DNA from: DAOTVS01 sp034436375
GTDB lineage: Bacteria; Chloroflexota; Anaerolineae; SpSt-313
Direction of reading: 5' to 3'
DNA: 12,724 bases
Assembly: GCA_034436375.1 (NCBI GenBank)
Contig: DAOTVS010000093.1
Span: forward strand, 1 to 12,724
Positions 5,930 through 12,417 of this stretch are shown piece by piece. A program made the position numbers and the translations under genes. The notes below the pieces were generated by a model. It saw only the letters and a list, made by a program, of their open reading frames with translations. It ran no database searches and had not been told where the DNA came from. Each line of letters starts with the position of its first letter. The stretch's first letter is position 1.

Positions 5930-6844
5930 ATGGTAGTTACCATAAAAACGCGAATGCGACGGCAGGAGGTGCGTAGCTTCATCACTGGAATGCTCTTCAT
6001 CTCTCCCTGGATACTGGGCTTCCTGGCGTGGACGATCTATCCCATTGTAGCTTCCCTCTACTACAGTTTTACCCAGTACAACATTATCCAGCCGCCGCGC
6101 TTCATCGGCGTGCAGAACTACATAGAGATGATTGCTCAGGATCAGACTTTTCGGATCGTGCTGGGCAACACCATCTACCTTGCTGTCTTGGGCGTCCCGA
6201 TTGGCTTGGCTGTGGCTTTCCTATTGGCTTCCTTGCTCAACAATGAGTTCAAGCTACGTCCCCTTTTCCGCACCATCTTTTTCCTGCCTTCCATCGTGCC
6301 GGCCGTCGCCTCTGCCGAGGTTTGGCGCTGGGTTTATAACGAGCGCTATGGGCTGATTAACTCGCTGCTGGCCTTGATGGGCTTGAGTACGATCCCCTGG
6401 CTTTCCTCCGAGGCGCTGGCCAAGCCTTCCTTGATCATCATCGGTTGCTGGGCGCAGGGTTCGGCCATGGTGATTTTCCTGGCAGCGCTTCAGGATGTGC
6501 CACGGTCTCTCTACGATGCTGCTCTAGTTGACGGCGCAAACTGGTGGCGGCGCTTCTGGCACGTGACCATCCCTATGTGTACGCCGGCCATTCTCTTTGT
6601 CATGCTGACCAGCATGATCGGCACTTTCCAGTACTTCACTCTCGGCTGGCTGCTGACCGGAGGCGGGCCCAACCAATCGACCGAGTTCTACAGTATCTAC
6701 CTCTACCGAAACGCTTTCAAGTTCTTCAAGATGGGGTATGCATCGGCTCTGGCCTGGGGCCTGTTCATCATCGCCGTCGTATGCACCATGGTCATTCTGC
6801 GCTCCTCTGCTCGCTGGGTATATTACGGAGGAGGAGAAGAATGA
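5930..6844 (+). CDS. Carbohydrate ABC transporter permease, MalF/UgpA type
   Basis: A 304-residue inner-membrane permease that forms half of the translocation channel. About six hydrophobic segments are visible: FITGMLFISPWILGFLAW, YLAVLGVPIGLAVAFLLASL, FFLPSIVPAVASAEVW, LIIIGCWAQGSAMVIFLAAL, PAILFVMLTSMIGTF and ALAWGLFIIAVVCTMVIL. The EAA loop that docks the ATPase reads LYDAALVDGANWWRRFWHVT (around residues 194-213, D196, G202). The TGGGPNQST motif near the C-terminus is typical of the MalF/UgpA branch. An AGAGGTGG ribosome site lies just before the ATG. The gene follows the binding protein after the hairpin and is succeeded by its MalG-type partner. No ATPase gene is nearby; shared MsmK/UgpC-type ATPases are usual for such systems. 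Confidence 0.95.
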   Translation: MVVTIKTRMRRQEVRSFITGMLFISPWILGFLAWTIYPIVASLYYSFTQYNIIQPPRFIGVQNYIEMIAQDQTFRIVLGNTIYLAVLGVPIGLAVAFLLASLLNNEFKLRPLFRTIFFLPSIVPAVASAEVWRWVYNERYGLINSLLALMGLSTIPWLSSEALAKPSLIIIGCWAQGSAMVIFLAALQDVPRSLYDAALVDGANWWRRFWHVTIPMCTPAILFVMLTSMIGTFQYFTLGWLLTGGGPNQSTEFYSIYLYRNAFKFFKMGYASALAWGLFIIAVVCTMVILRSSARWVYYGGGEE

Positions 6845-6891
6845 TGAGCTACATAGGGCTGCCTAGCAATCTATATACGCATCTTCGATAG
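6841..6891 (+). other. Possible 16-codon coupling mini-ORF between the two permease genes
   Basis: An ATG at 6841 overlaps the permease stop (ATGA) and is preceded by GGAGGAGGAG. It encodes MMSYIGLPSNLYTHLR and stops at TAG 6889-6891, 13 nt before the GTG of the next permease. It could keep ribosomes loaded between the two genes, or be the relic of an older start of the second permease. No homology is recognised. Confidence 0.3.
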
Positions 6892-6904
6892 AGGGGGCCG
6901 AATT

Positions 6905-7804
6905 GTGACGCAAGGAATAGTGGCTTGCAGGCAAGATGAGCGGCTGGCGAGCGATGTTAGGCGTCGTCATGCTTCACATGTGGCAAAACGCATGCTTCTG
7001 TACACGACAGTGGTAGTGCTGGGGGTTATATTTGCCTTGCCACTCATCTGGATGGTCTCTACGTCTCTGAAGGTGGATTCACAGGTCTACGTCGTTCCGC
7101 CGGTGTGGTTTCCCGATCCCATTCGTCCGCTGAACTATGTGGAAGTGTTGACGGTGGCGCCTTTCGGACTGTATTTCGCCAACACTATGCGTTACGCCTT
7201 ACCCAGCATTGTTGGCGTGTTGCTCTCCTGCTCCCTGGTAGCCTACGGCTTCTCTAGGATTCGCTGGTGGGGGCGTGACACTTTGTTCTTCCTCTGCATC
7301 GCAACGATGATGGTTCCCTTCCAAGTGCGCATGATCCCCCTCTATATCATTTTCAAGAATCTGCAGTGGCTCAACTCCTATAAGCCACTCGTTGTGCCTG
7401 CCTTCTTTGGGGAGGCGTACTATATCTTCCTGCTGCGCCAGTTTTTCCTCACTATACCTCGTGAACTGTGCGATGCGGCCCGGGTGGATGGCTGCTCCGA
7501 GCTGGGGATCTTTGCTCGGATAGTATTGCCCTTGGCCAAACCGGCGCTGGCCGTGGTCGGCCTTTACCAATTCTTGGGGAGCTGGAACGACTACCTGGGG
7601 CCGCTCATCTACCTGAACGACCAGGCGCTCTATCCGCTGGCCCTGGGGCTGCAGGTGCTTGGGCAAGCCGCCTACAGAGAGACCCAGCGCTGGCCGTATC
7701 TAATGGCTGCGAGTACGGCGATCATCGCCCCTGTGATCCTTATCTTCTATCTTGCGCAACGAACATTTGTTGAGGGTATCACCCTCACCGGGATCAAGGG
7801 CTGA
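6905..7804 (+). CDS. Carbohydrate ABC transporter permease, MalG/UgpE type
   Basis: A 299-residue inner-membrane permease, partner of the preceding MalF-type protein. It starts at GTG 6905, with GAGGGGG seven bases upstream; no ATG is better placed. The N-terminus (residues 1-28) is charged and cytoplasmic. The first membrane segment runs about 30-52 and is followed by the family's periplasmic S-T-S-L-K region (MVSTSLKVDSQVYVVPP). Four or five more membrane segments follow, including GVLLSCSLVAYGFSRIRWWG and the MVPFQVRMIPLYIIF stretch. The EAA loop is LCDAARVDGCSELGIFARIV (D190, G196), and the C-terminus ends FVEGITLTGIKG, a close match to the G-x-T-x-GA-x-KG ending usual for MalG-type permeases. 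Together with the binding protein and MalF-type permease this makes a CUT1 importer lacking only its ATPase. Confidence 0.95.
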   Translation: MTQGIVACRQDERLASDVRRRHASHVAKRMLLYTTVVVLGVIFALPLIWMVSTSLKVDSQVYVVPPVWFPDPIRPLNYVEVLTVAPFGLYFANTMRYALPSIVGVLLSCSLVAYGFSRIRWWGRDTLFFLCIATMMVPFQVRMIPLYIIFKNLQWLNSYKPLVVPAFFGEAYYIFLLRQFFLTIPRELCDAARVDGCSELGIFARIVLPLAKPALAVVGLYQFLGSWNDYLGPLIYLNDQALYPLALGLQVLGQAAYRETQRWPYLMAASTAIIAPVILIFYLAQRTFVEGITLTGIKG

Positions 7805-7846
7805 AGCCTATACCAGCGACTCTGGCTAGCTGGAGACTGCGCGCAG

Positions 7847-8965
7847 ATGGGTATCAGAGAAAACGTTCTTGCCATACTGCAAGGTGTACGACCAAGCCAC
7901 ATCCCGTGGACGATCTACAAAGTGCTCTTGCCTCGGAGCGACACAGAGCGATCAGTGAGGAACGCCGGTCTCGGGTTGGTCAGCAGTGTGGCAATCTGCC
8001 ATAGTCGATGCCCGCACGTCGAGGTGGAGGAGCGCTGGCTGCAAGGCGATACCCCGATCCTGCAGCGTGACTACCATACGCCCGTGGGCAGCGTTTCAGA
8101 GCGGCTGCGGACCGACTTTTCGGCCCTCAATGAGGGATATCAGAGCCAATGGGTCGTGGAGTATATGGTCAAGAGCGTCCACGATTATGACGTGGTGCGC
8201 TTTATGATCGGGGATGCCGTGTACGAGCCGGATTACACCGGGTTCCTGCAGACTCAGGAACGGATGGGGCAGGATGGGGTTCTCATGGCTAGCATGGGCC
8301 GCTGCCCCCTGCAGCGTCTGTCCATTGAGTTCGCTGGGGTGGAGCGACTGGCCTATGATCTGCATGACTACCCAGGTGTCGTCGAGGGGTTGCTGGGTGT
8401 CATGGAGGAGCGGCAGCGCGAGGTGTACCACCTCGCGGCTGACTCCCCGGCTGAACTGATCTGGTCGCCGGACAATATCTCCTCCAGCCGCACCTCGGCG
8501 CGCTGGTTCGAGCGCTACATCCTGCCCTTCTACAACCGGCAGGCGCCCTTGCTTCACGAGAGAGGTAAGCTCTATGTGGCCCACATGGATGGGCCTCTGC
8601 GTGGTCTGAAGGACCTGATCGCGCGCTGTGACCTCGATGTAATCGAAGCTTTCACGCTGCCGCCCATGGGGGATCTCCCCATTGAGGAGGCGCAGGCCAC
8701 CTGGCCGGGTAAGACGATCTGGTGCAACTTCCCGGAGTCCCTTTTCTTTGAGGGCCATGCTGCAGTGCTCGATCAGACGCTCGATCTGTTGCGCATGACG
8801 TATGAGGGTGGCCATTTCCTGTTGGGGCTGACGGAGGACATGCCGGAGAGCTGCTGGCGCGAAGGGCTTCTCGCCATGGCAGAGGCTGTGCAGCGATATC
8901 AGCAGGAGGTTGGACCATGGACCATAGACAACGCATCTTGGCGGCAATCCAGCACCAGCCTGTAG
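7847..8965 (+). CDS. URO-D superfamily protein (uroporphyrinogen decarboxylase / MtaA-CmuA-like), copy 1
   Basis: A 372-residue cytoplasmic TIM-barrel-type protein beginning MGIRENVLAILQGVRPSHIPW, the 'R..vLa.l.g..pd..P' opening of the URO-D superfamily. Other recognisable parts are WSPDNISSSRTSARWFERYI, the central YVAHMDGPLRGLKDLIA (H246-x-D248-G249) and DVIEAFTLPPMGDLPIEEA. MtaA/CmuA-type corrinoid methyltransferases have an HxCxnC zinc motif; here Asp replaces the Cys. True HemE is unlikely: no haem genes are near and the gene follows a sugar importer. The start ATG has only a modest GGAGA upstream. The 3' end overlaps the next gene by 49 bp, and the last 15-20 residues are probably read-through without function. 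The substrate is unknown; a methyl transfer or decarboxylation on an imported compound is inference. Confidence 0.8.
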   Translation: MGIRENVLAILQGVRPSHIPWTIYKVLLPRSDTERSVRNAGLGLVSSVAICHSRCPHVEVEERWLQGDTPILQRDYHTPVGSVSERLRTDFSALNEGYQSQWVVEYMVKSVHDYDVVRFMIGDAVYEPDYTGFLQTQERMGQDGVLMASMGRCPLQRLSIEFAGVERLAYDLHDYPGVVEGLLGVMEERQREVYHLAADSPAELIWSPDNISSSRTSARWFERYILPFYNRQAPLLHERGKLYVAHMDGPLRGLKDLIARCDLDVIEAFTLPPMGDLPIEEAQATWPGKTIWCNFPESLFFEGHAAVLDQTLDLLRMTYEGGHFLLGLTEDMPESCWREGLLAMAEAVQRYQQEVGPWTIDNASWRQSSTSL

Positions 8966-9975
8966 ACCGCATCCCCACCGACATGTGGGCTACCCCTGAG
9001 GTGCGCCAGAAGCTTTTCGCCTACCTGCAGGTCGATTCCATGGTGGCCCTGTTTGATAAACTGGATATCGATGGCATCATGGGCATTGCCCCGCGCTATA
9101 TTGGGCCTGCTCCCCGCAAGGAGGATGGCTATTGGGAGAACGAGTGGGGCATGGGCTACCGCTTGCAGGATTACGGCAGTGGCGCTTATGCTGAACAGGT
9201 GCGCTACCCTCTTGCCGGTGCCGAGACGATCGCTGACCTTGAAAACTACCCCTGGCCCTCACCCGATTGGTACGACTATGCGTCGCTGCGTGAGCAGGCT
9301 GCGCAGTACCCGGGGCGGGCGATCGAGTGCGGCTATACGGCATTGGCATACTATCACCTGCAGTTGCGCGGGCAGGAACTGTCATTGATGGATCCGCTCC
9401 TGCGGCCCGAGTTCACTCATCACCTGATCCGGCGGTTATCGGATTTCTTTACCGAATACCATCGGCGCTGCTTTGAGGCAGCAGCCGGCATCATTGACAT
9501 AAGCCAGGTGACGGATGATTGGGGCTCTCAGCATGGCCTGCTGGTGAGCCCTCAAGTATTCGATGAGTTCTACCGCGTTCCCACACAGCGGGCCATTGAC
9601 CTGGCGCACGCCTTTAGCATTCACGTTTTCCATCACGACGATGGCGATATGCGCGCCCTGCTGCCCGCGCTCACCGAGATGGGCATCGATATCCTCAATC
9701 CCATTCAGTGGCGCTGTGGGAATTGGGACCTGGCCGCGCTCAAGGCCGAGTATGGCGCTCGCCTGTGCTTCCACAGTGCGGTAGATAACCAGATCACATT
9801 GCCCTTTGGCACGCCGGAGGATGTCCGCTCCGAGGTTCGTTGGCTGATCGAGACGCTGGCGAATGACAGAACCGGCTTGATCATAGCGCCTTGCCACAAT
9901 CTGCAGCCGGTCACTCCGATTGAGAATATCATTGCCTTGTACGAAACCGCACATCGATATCGTTGGCATGAGTGA
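8917..9975 (+). CDS. URO-D superfamily protein (uroporphyrinogen decarboxylase / MtaA-like), copy 2
   Basis: A 352-residue protein opening MDHRQRILAAIQHQPVDRIP, a textbook start of the URO-D superfamily. AGGAGGT six bases before the ATG makes the start secure even though it lies within the previous gene. The core has ISQVTDDWGSQHGLLVSPQVF, then FHHDDGDMRALLPALTEMGI with DILNPIQW (H240-D241-D242-G243), LCFHSAVDNQITLPFGTPEDV and LIIAPCHNLQPVTPIENI (C326). Relatives in the methyltransferase branch have HxCG at the H240 position and a Cys near C326; here the first Cys is Asp while the second Cys is kept. The overlap with copy 1 implies coupled translation and a joint role. A metal-binding enzyme acting on the imported substrate is plausible but not shown. 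Confidence 0.87.
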   Translation: MDHRQRILAAIQHQPVDRIPTDMWATPEVRQKLFAYLQVDSMVALFDKLDIDGIMGIAPRYIGPAPRKEDGYWENEWGMGYRLQDYGSGAYAEQVRYPLAGAETIADLENYPWPSPDWYDYASLREQAAQYPGRAIECGYTALAYYHLQLRGQELSLMDPLLRPEFTHHLIRRLSDFFTEYHRRCFEAAAGIIDISQVTDDWGSQHGLLVSPQVFDEFYRVPTQRAIDLAHAFSIHVFHHDDGDMRALLPALTEMGIDILNPIQWRCGNWDLAALKAEYGARLCFHSAVDNQITLPFGTPEDVRSEVRWLIETLANDRTGLIIAPCHNLQPVTPIENIIALYETAHRYRWHE

Positions 9976-10016
9976 GCCCATACTTTGAAAAGCGGGCTAT
10001 TCCTCCAGATTCCCAG

Positions 10017-10045
10017 TTGACATGGGCGCAGGCCAGATGTATGAT
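10017..10045 (+). promoter_or_regulatory. Near-consensus promoter of the second toxin-antitoxin operon
   Basis: TTGACA (10017-10022) is a perfect -35, followed after exactly 17 bp by TATGAT (10040-10045), five of six -10 bases. Transcription would start near 10052, inside the palindrome at 10049-10065. This is the best sigma-70-type promoter in the window. Confidence 0.7.
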
Positions 10046-10048
10046 GTA

Positions 10049-10065
10049 ATGGTGTAATACACCAT
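10049..10065. promoter_or_regulatory. 17-bp perfect palindrome, predicted antitoxin operator
   Basis: ATGGTGTAATACACCAT has 8-bp arms around a single A. It covers the predicted transcription start and lies 21 bp before the antitoxin ATG, the expected position for conditional autorepression by an RHH antitoxin/toxin complex. Confidence 0.65.
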
Positions 10066-10086
10066 CTGAGACATCTGGGGGTAAGA

Positions 10087-10392
10087 ATGGGCAATTTGCA
10101 TCGAGCACAGATTCTGCTGGATGAGGGGCAGCACCGGGCTCTAGCCATGCAGGCCAGGCTGGAAGGACGCAGCATCTCCGACCTGACGAGGGAGATCATT
10201 GCCCGTTACCTCGCTGAGCGAGAGGAAACGCGCCGCCAGGGACAACTGGAGGCCCTCGATCGCGCCCGTGCACTGCGCAGGCAGATACGCGAGGAGCACG
10301 GCGGCCAGCCGCTGACCATCGACGTTAACGACATGATCCGTCGCATGCGAGAGGAGCGCGATGAGCAGACCCTTACGGCTGGCTGTAGTTGA
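10087..10392 (+). CDS. Ribbon-helix-helix antitoxin of a VapBC-type pair
   Basis: A 101-residue protein. Residues about 4-42 (LHRAQILLDEGQHRALAMQA, then RLEGRSISDLTREIIARYL) match the CopG/RHH pattern: a short strand, helix 1, an S-I-S-D turn and helix 2. The remainder is charged and helical (ERDEETRRQ..RARALRRQI, DVNDMIRRMREERDEQ), the part expected to bind the toxin. GGGGGT lies a few bases before the ATG. The 3' end overlaps the toxin start by 32 bp, so the two are translationally coupled. It should neutralise the PIN toxin and repress the promoter at 10017-10045 by binding the palindrome at 10049-10065. Confidence 0.85.
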   Translation: MGNLHRAQILLDEGQHRALAMQARLEGRSISDLTREIIARYLAEREETRRQGQLEALDRARALRRQIREEHGGQPLTIDVNDMIRRMREERDEQTLTAGCS

Positions 10393-10804
10393 TGCCAACA
10401 TTGCGATCCATGCTGTGCTGGAAACAGAGCTGAGCCCCCTGGCCGAACGAGCCTGGGTTTCCTGGAATGAGGCAGGTACAGATACCTGCACTCCACGACT
10501 CTGGCTCTATGAGGTCACCTCGGCGATCCACCGCGCTTACATGCAGGGGCAAATTCGAGAGGAGCAAGCGCTGGCGGCGCTGGAGATTGCGCTCGGGTTC
10601 GGCGTGCAGATTGTGCCTGATGATGGCCTGGTTCCCGAGGCGTTCCGCTGGGCAACGCGGCTGGGCCGGCTCGCAACCTATGATTGCTTCTACCTTGCCT
10701 TGGCCGAGCACCTCGGCGCTGAGTTCTGGACTGCCGACAAGTCCTTGGCCAACGCCTCCAGGCAAGCCGGTCTGCCCTGGGTACACTGGATTGGCGAGCT
10801 GTAG
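10361..10804 (+). CDS. PIN-domain ribonuclease toxin (VapC-type)
   Basis: A 147-residue PIN protein with all four acidic active-site residues: D11 (LAVVDANIAIH), E51 (LYEVTSAIH), D108 (ATYDCFYLALAEHLGAEF) and D126 (WTADKSLANA). These coordinate Mg2+/Mn2+ for RNA cleavage; VapC toxins typically cut tRNA or rRNA. GAGGAG a few bases before the ATG supports the start, which lies inside the antitoxin gene. Length is normal for the family. It is intact, in contrast with the broken PIN toxin at the left of the window. The next gene is convergent, 24 bp beyond the stop. Confidence 0.9.
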   Translation: MSRPLRLAVVDANIAIHAVLETELSPLAERAWVSWNEAGTDTCTPRLWLYEVTSAIHRAYMQGQIREEQALAALEIALGFGVQIVPDDGLVPEAFRWATRLGRLATYDCFYLALAEHLGAEFWTADKSLANASRQAGLPWVHWIGEL

Positions 10805-10828
10805 ACCACGGCATGCGCCAGTGGGTAT

Positions 10829-12064
10829 TCAGAATGCAGCGACGGCCTCAAAAGCGCGCTGACTGCTGTCCAGGTTCTGGCCGTAGACGAGCCACTGCCC
10901 ATCGTGTTCGCCCGCCCGCAGCAAGAGGCGCTCGCCCGGGCGGGTTTCGTTCAGGTAGTTGATCTGCAGCCGGCGTAGACGGCCGCTGCGGTACCGGTCA
11001 AAGGGGATAGTGTCGCAGACCCATTCCACGTAGCGGGCATTGTTGACGTGGCCCATCATGTCCACGGCGCTGTAGCCCGCCTGCACGGCCAGGGCTTCGG
11101 GCAGGTCATCGGGCATGGCGATCCTCTCCAATGGCTCGGCCAGCGCCGTCAGGCCGCCGTTGTCGGGCACATCGACTCCGAGCGTCTGGGGCCGGAGGAT
11201 ACGCCGGGCGGCCGGGTCGATGAGGAGCCAGGCCGAGGTGGCTACGGCCAGGGAGCGGCCATCAGGGCGGCGGAACTCGAAATCGCGCAGGAAAAAGACG
11301 CGCTGGCTGATGCCCTTGGGCCAGGTGCGGATGACGGCCGTCTCGTTCGGCGTGGGGAAATCGTCAAAGCGGATGCGCAGGCGGGAAAGGACCCAGACCT
11401 GCCCGGCGGCCAGCAGGGTGTCGAAATCATAGCCCCAGCTGGCGGCGTGATGGGTGGCCGTCTGCTGCATGGCCTGGAAGAAGCAGGCCGGCTTCCAATG
11501 CCGGTTGAGGTCGACCTCATAGTCGCTGACCGTGGTGGTTTCCGTCCAGAGTGGGGCCGGGCCGGCCGTACTGGCCCTCCGCATCGTCAGTGATGAGCCG
11601 TCCTCGGCCACGGTTGTGAAGCCAAAGCGCTGGTAGAGTGCAACGGCCGGGTTCCCGCGCGTGACGCTCAGCGAGAGCGCCCCATAGTGCCCCTGCGCTG
11701 CCTGCAGCAATTCCGCCAACAGCCTCGTGCCGATGCCTCTGCCCCGGTAATCCGGCAGGACCGCAATGGAGAGCTCCGGCGTCTGATCGTCGATATAGCC
11801 ATAGCCCCGGTCCGCGCCGGTCAACAGGCGCACCCAGGCCGCCCCCACGGGTCGGTGCGTGCCGGTCTCGAGGGCCAATACTCCTATATCGCCCTCCCGG
11901 CCCCAATCCCGGGCATAGTGCGCGAGCGCCGGCTCGCGCAGGATCTCCCGGGGCGGTCTGGGCGCGCCCGCGGGGACGTATATGGCCTGATAGAGCATTT
12001 CCCACAGGAACGGCTGGTCTTCCGCACGGATGGGGCGCAGGTAGAACCCCCATGCTGCTGGCAT
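10829..12064 (-). CDS. GNAT acetyltransferase fused to an acyl-ACP thioesterase
   Basis: A 411-residue two-domain protein. The frame stays open further upstream, but that part runs antisense-like through the broken gene at 12106-12417; ATG 12064 has GAGG six bases ahead and begins exactly where GNAT homology starts (FYLRPIRAEDQPFL). Residues 1-165 are a GNAT domain: SIAVLPDYRGRGIGTRLLAE holds the acetyl-CoA motif R107-G-R-G-I-G112, followed by VTRGNPAVALYQRFGF. Residues 172-411 are a double-hotdog acyl-ACP thioesterase of the FatA/FatB type (SDYEVDLNRHWKPACFFQAM, GQVWVLSRLRIRF, IRTWPKGISQRVFFLRDFEF, then VDMMGHVNNARYVEWV). Thioesterases of this kind release free fatty acids from ACP. In the catalytic D-x-N-x-H box the Asp (D335) and His (H339) are kept, but Asn is replaced by Met337. 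The GNAT substrate is unknown. Confidence 0.88.
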   Translation of the reverse strand: MPAAWGFYLRPIRAEDQPFLWEMLYQAIYVPAGAPRPPREILREPALAHYARDWGREGDIGVLALETGTHRPVGAAWVRLLTGADRGYGYIDDQTPELSIAVLPDYRGRGIGTRLLAELLQAAQGHYGALSLSVTRGNPAVALYQRFGFTTVAEDGSSLTMRRASTAGPAPLWTETTTVSDYEVDLNRHWKPACFFQAMQQTATHHAASWGYDFDTLLAAGQVWVLSRLRIRFDDFPTPNETAVIRTWPKGISQRVFFLRDFEFRRPDGRSLAVATSAWLLIDPAARRILRPQTLGVDVPDNGGLTALAEPLERIAMPDDLPEALAVQAGYSAVDMMGHVNNARYVEWVCDTIPFDRYRSGRLRRLQINYLNETRPGERLLLRAGEHDGQWLVYGQNLDSSQRAFEAVAAF

Positions 12065-12105
12065 AGCATGCCTCACTTGTGTGTAGTATCGTTGACTCGC
12101 GGTTC

Positions 12106-12417
12106 CTAACGGAGGAAGATGTACTGGCCCGCCTTTTCCCAATCCGGGCAGGTCAGGCCCTCCGGGTCCCAGGCCACGGCGCCGGCGCGGAGGGTCAGCA
12201 GGCAACGCAGCCTCTGCGTGCCCGGCATGCGGGCCAGCCCCGAGTCCACAAAGCGGCACTCGCCCTTCTCCAGACCGAGCACGGCCACGTCGCTTCGGCG
12301 CCAACGCAGAGGGCGCCCGGCGGCCCACTACACCCCTTGGTCAAGGATGGGTCGGGCGGAGCATATCAGCCGGTGCTCACCCGGCAGGCGCGCAAGGGCT
12401 ATTTCCAGGTCAATCAC
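12106..12417 (-). pseudogene. Decayed amidohydrolase/deacetylase-family metallohydrolase (C-terminal remnant)
   Basis: On the minus strand one frame runs from a GTG at 12417 (overlapping the stop of the upstream gene by 8 bp) to TGA at 12106, interrupted by an in-frame TAG at 12328-12330. After the TAG the protein reads SDVAVLGLEKGECRFVDSG, ARMPGTQRLRCLLTLRAGAV and AWDPEGL. This resembles the end of the amidohydrolase/deacetylase family, where the last strands return to the small beta domain. A full enzyme is about 380-400 residues; at most about 100 are left and the metal-binding TIM barrel is absent. The 29 residues before the TAG match nothing I know. A large internal deletion is the likely history. 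The family call is from pattern memory. Confidence 0.5.

Noticed and set aside
8096..8947. 283-codon minus-strand frame opposite the first URO-D gene
   Set aside because: No recognisable domain; the plus strand encodes a clear URO-D protein over the same bases.
7847..9975. HemE (haem biosynthesis uroporphyrinogen decarboxylase)
   Set aside because: Two copies in a transporter operon without other haem genes and with sequence closer to the COG0407 methyltransferase-like branch make a haem role unlikely.
10805..10828. Terminator between the convergent toxin and thioesterase genes
   Set aside because: The 24-bp gap has no convincing stem followed by a T-run on either strand.
12065..12328. N-terminal extension of the GNAT-thioesterase frame up to 12328
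   Set aside because: The extra residues are a Pro/Gly/Arg-rich out-of-frame reading of the amidohydrolase remnant; the ATG at 12064 has a ribosome site and coincides with the start of GNAT similarity.
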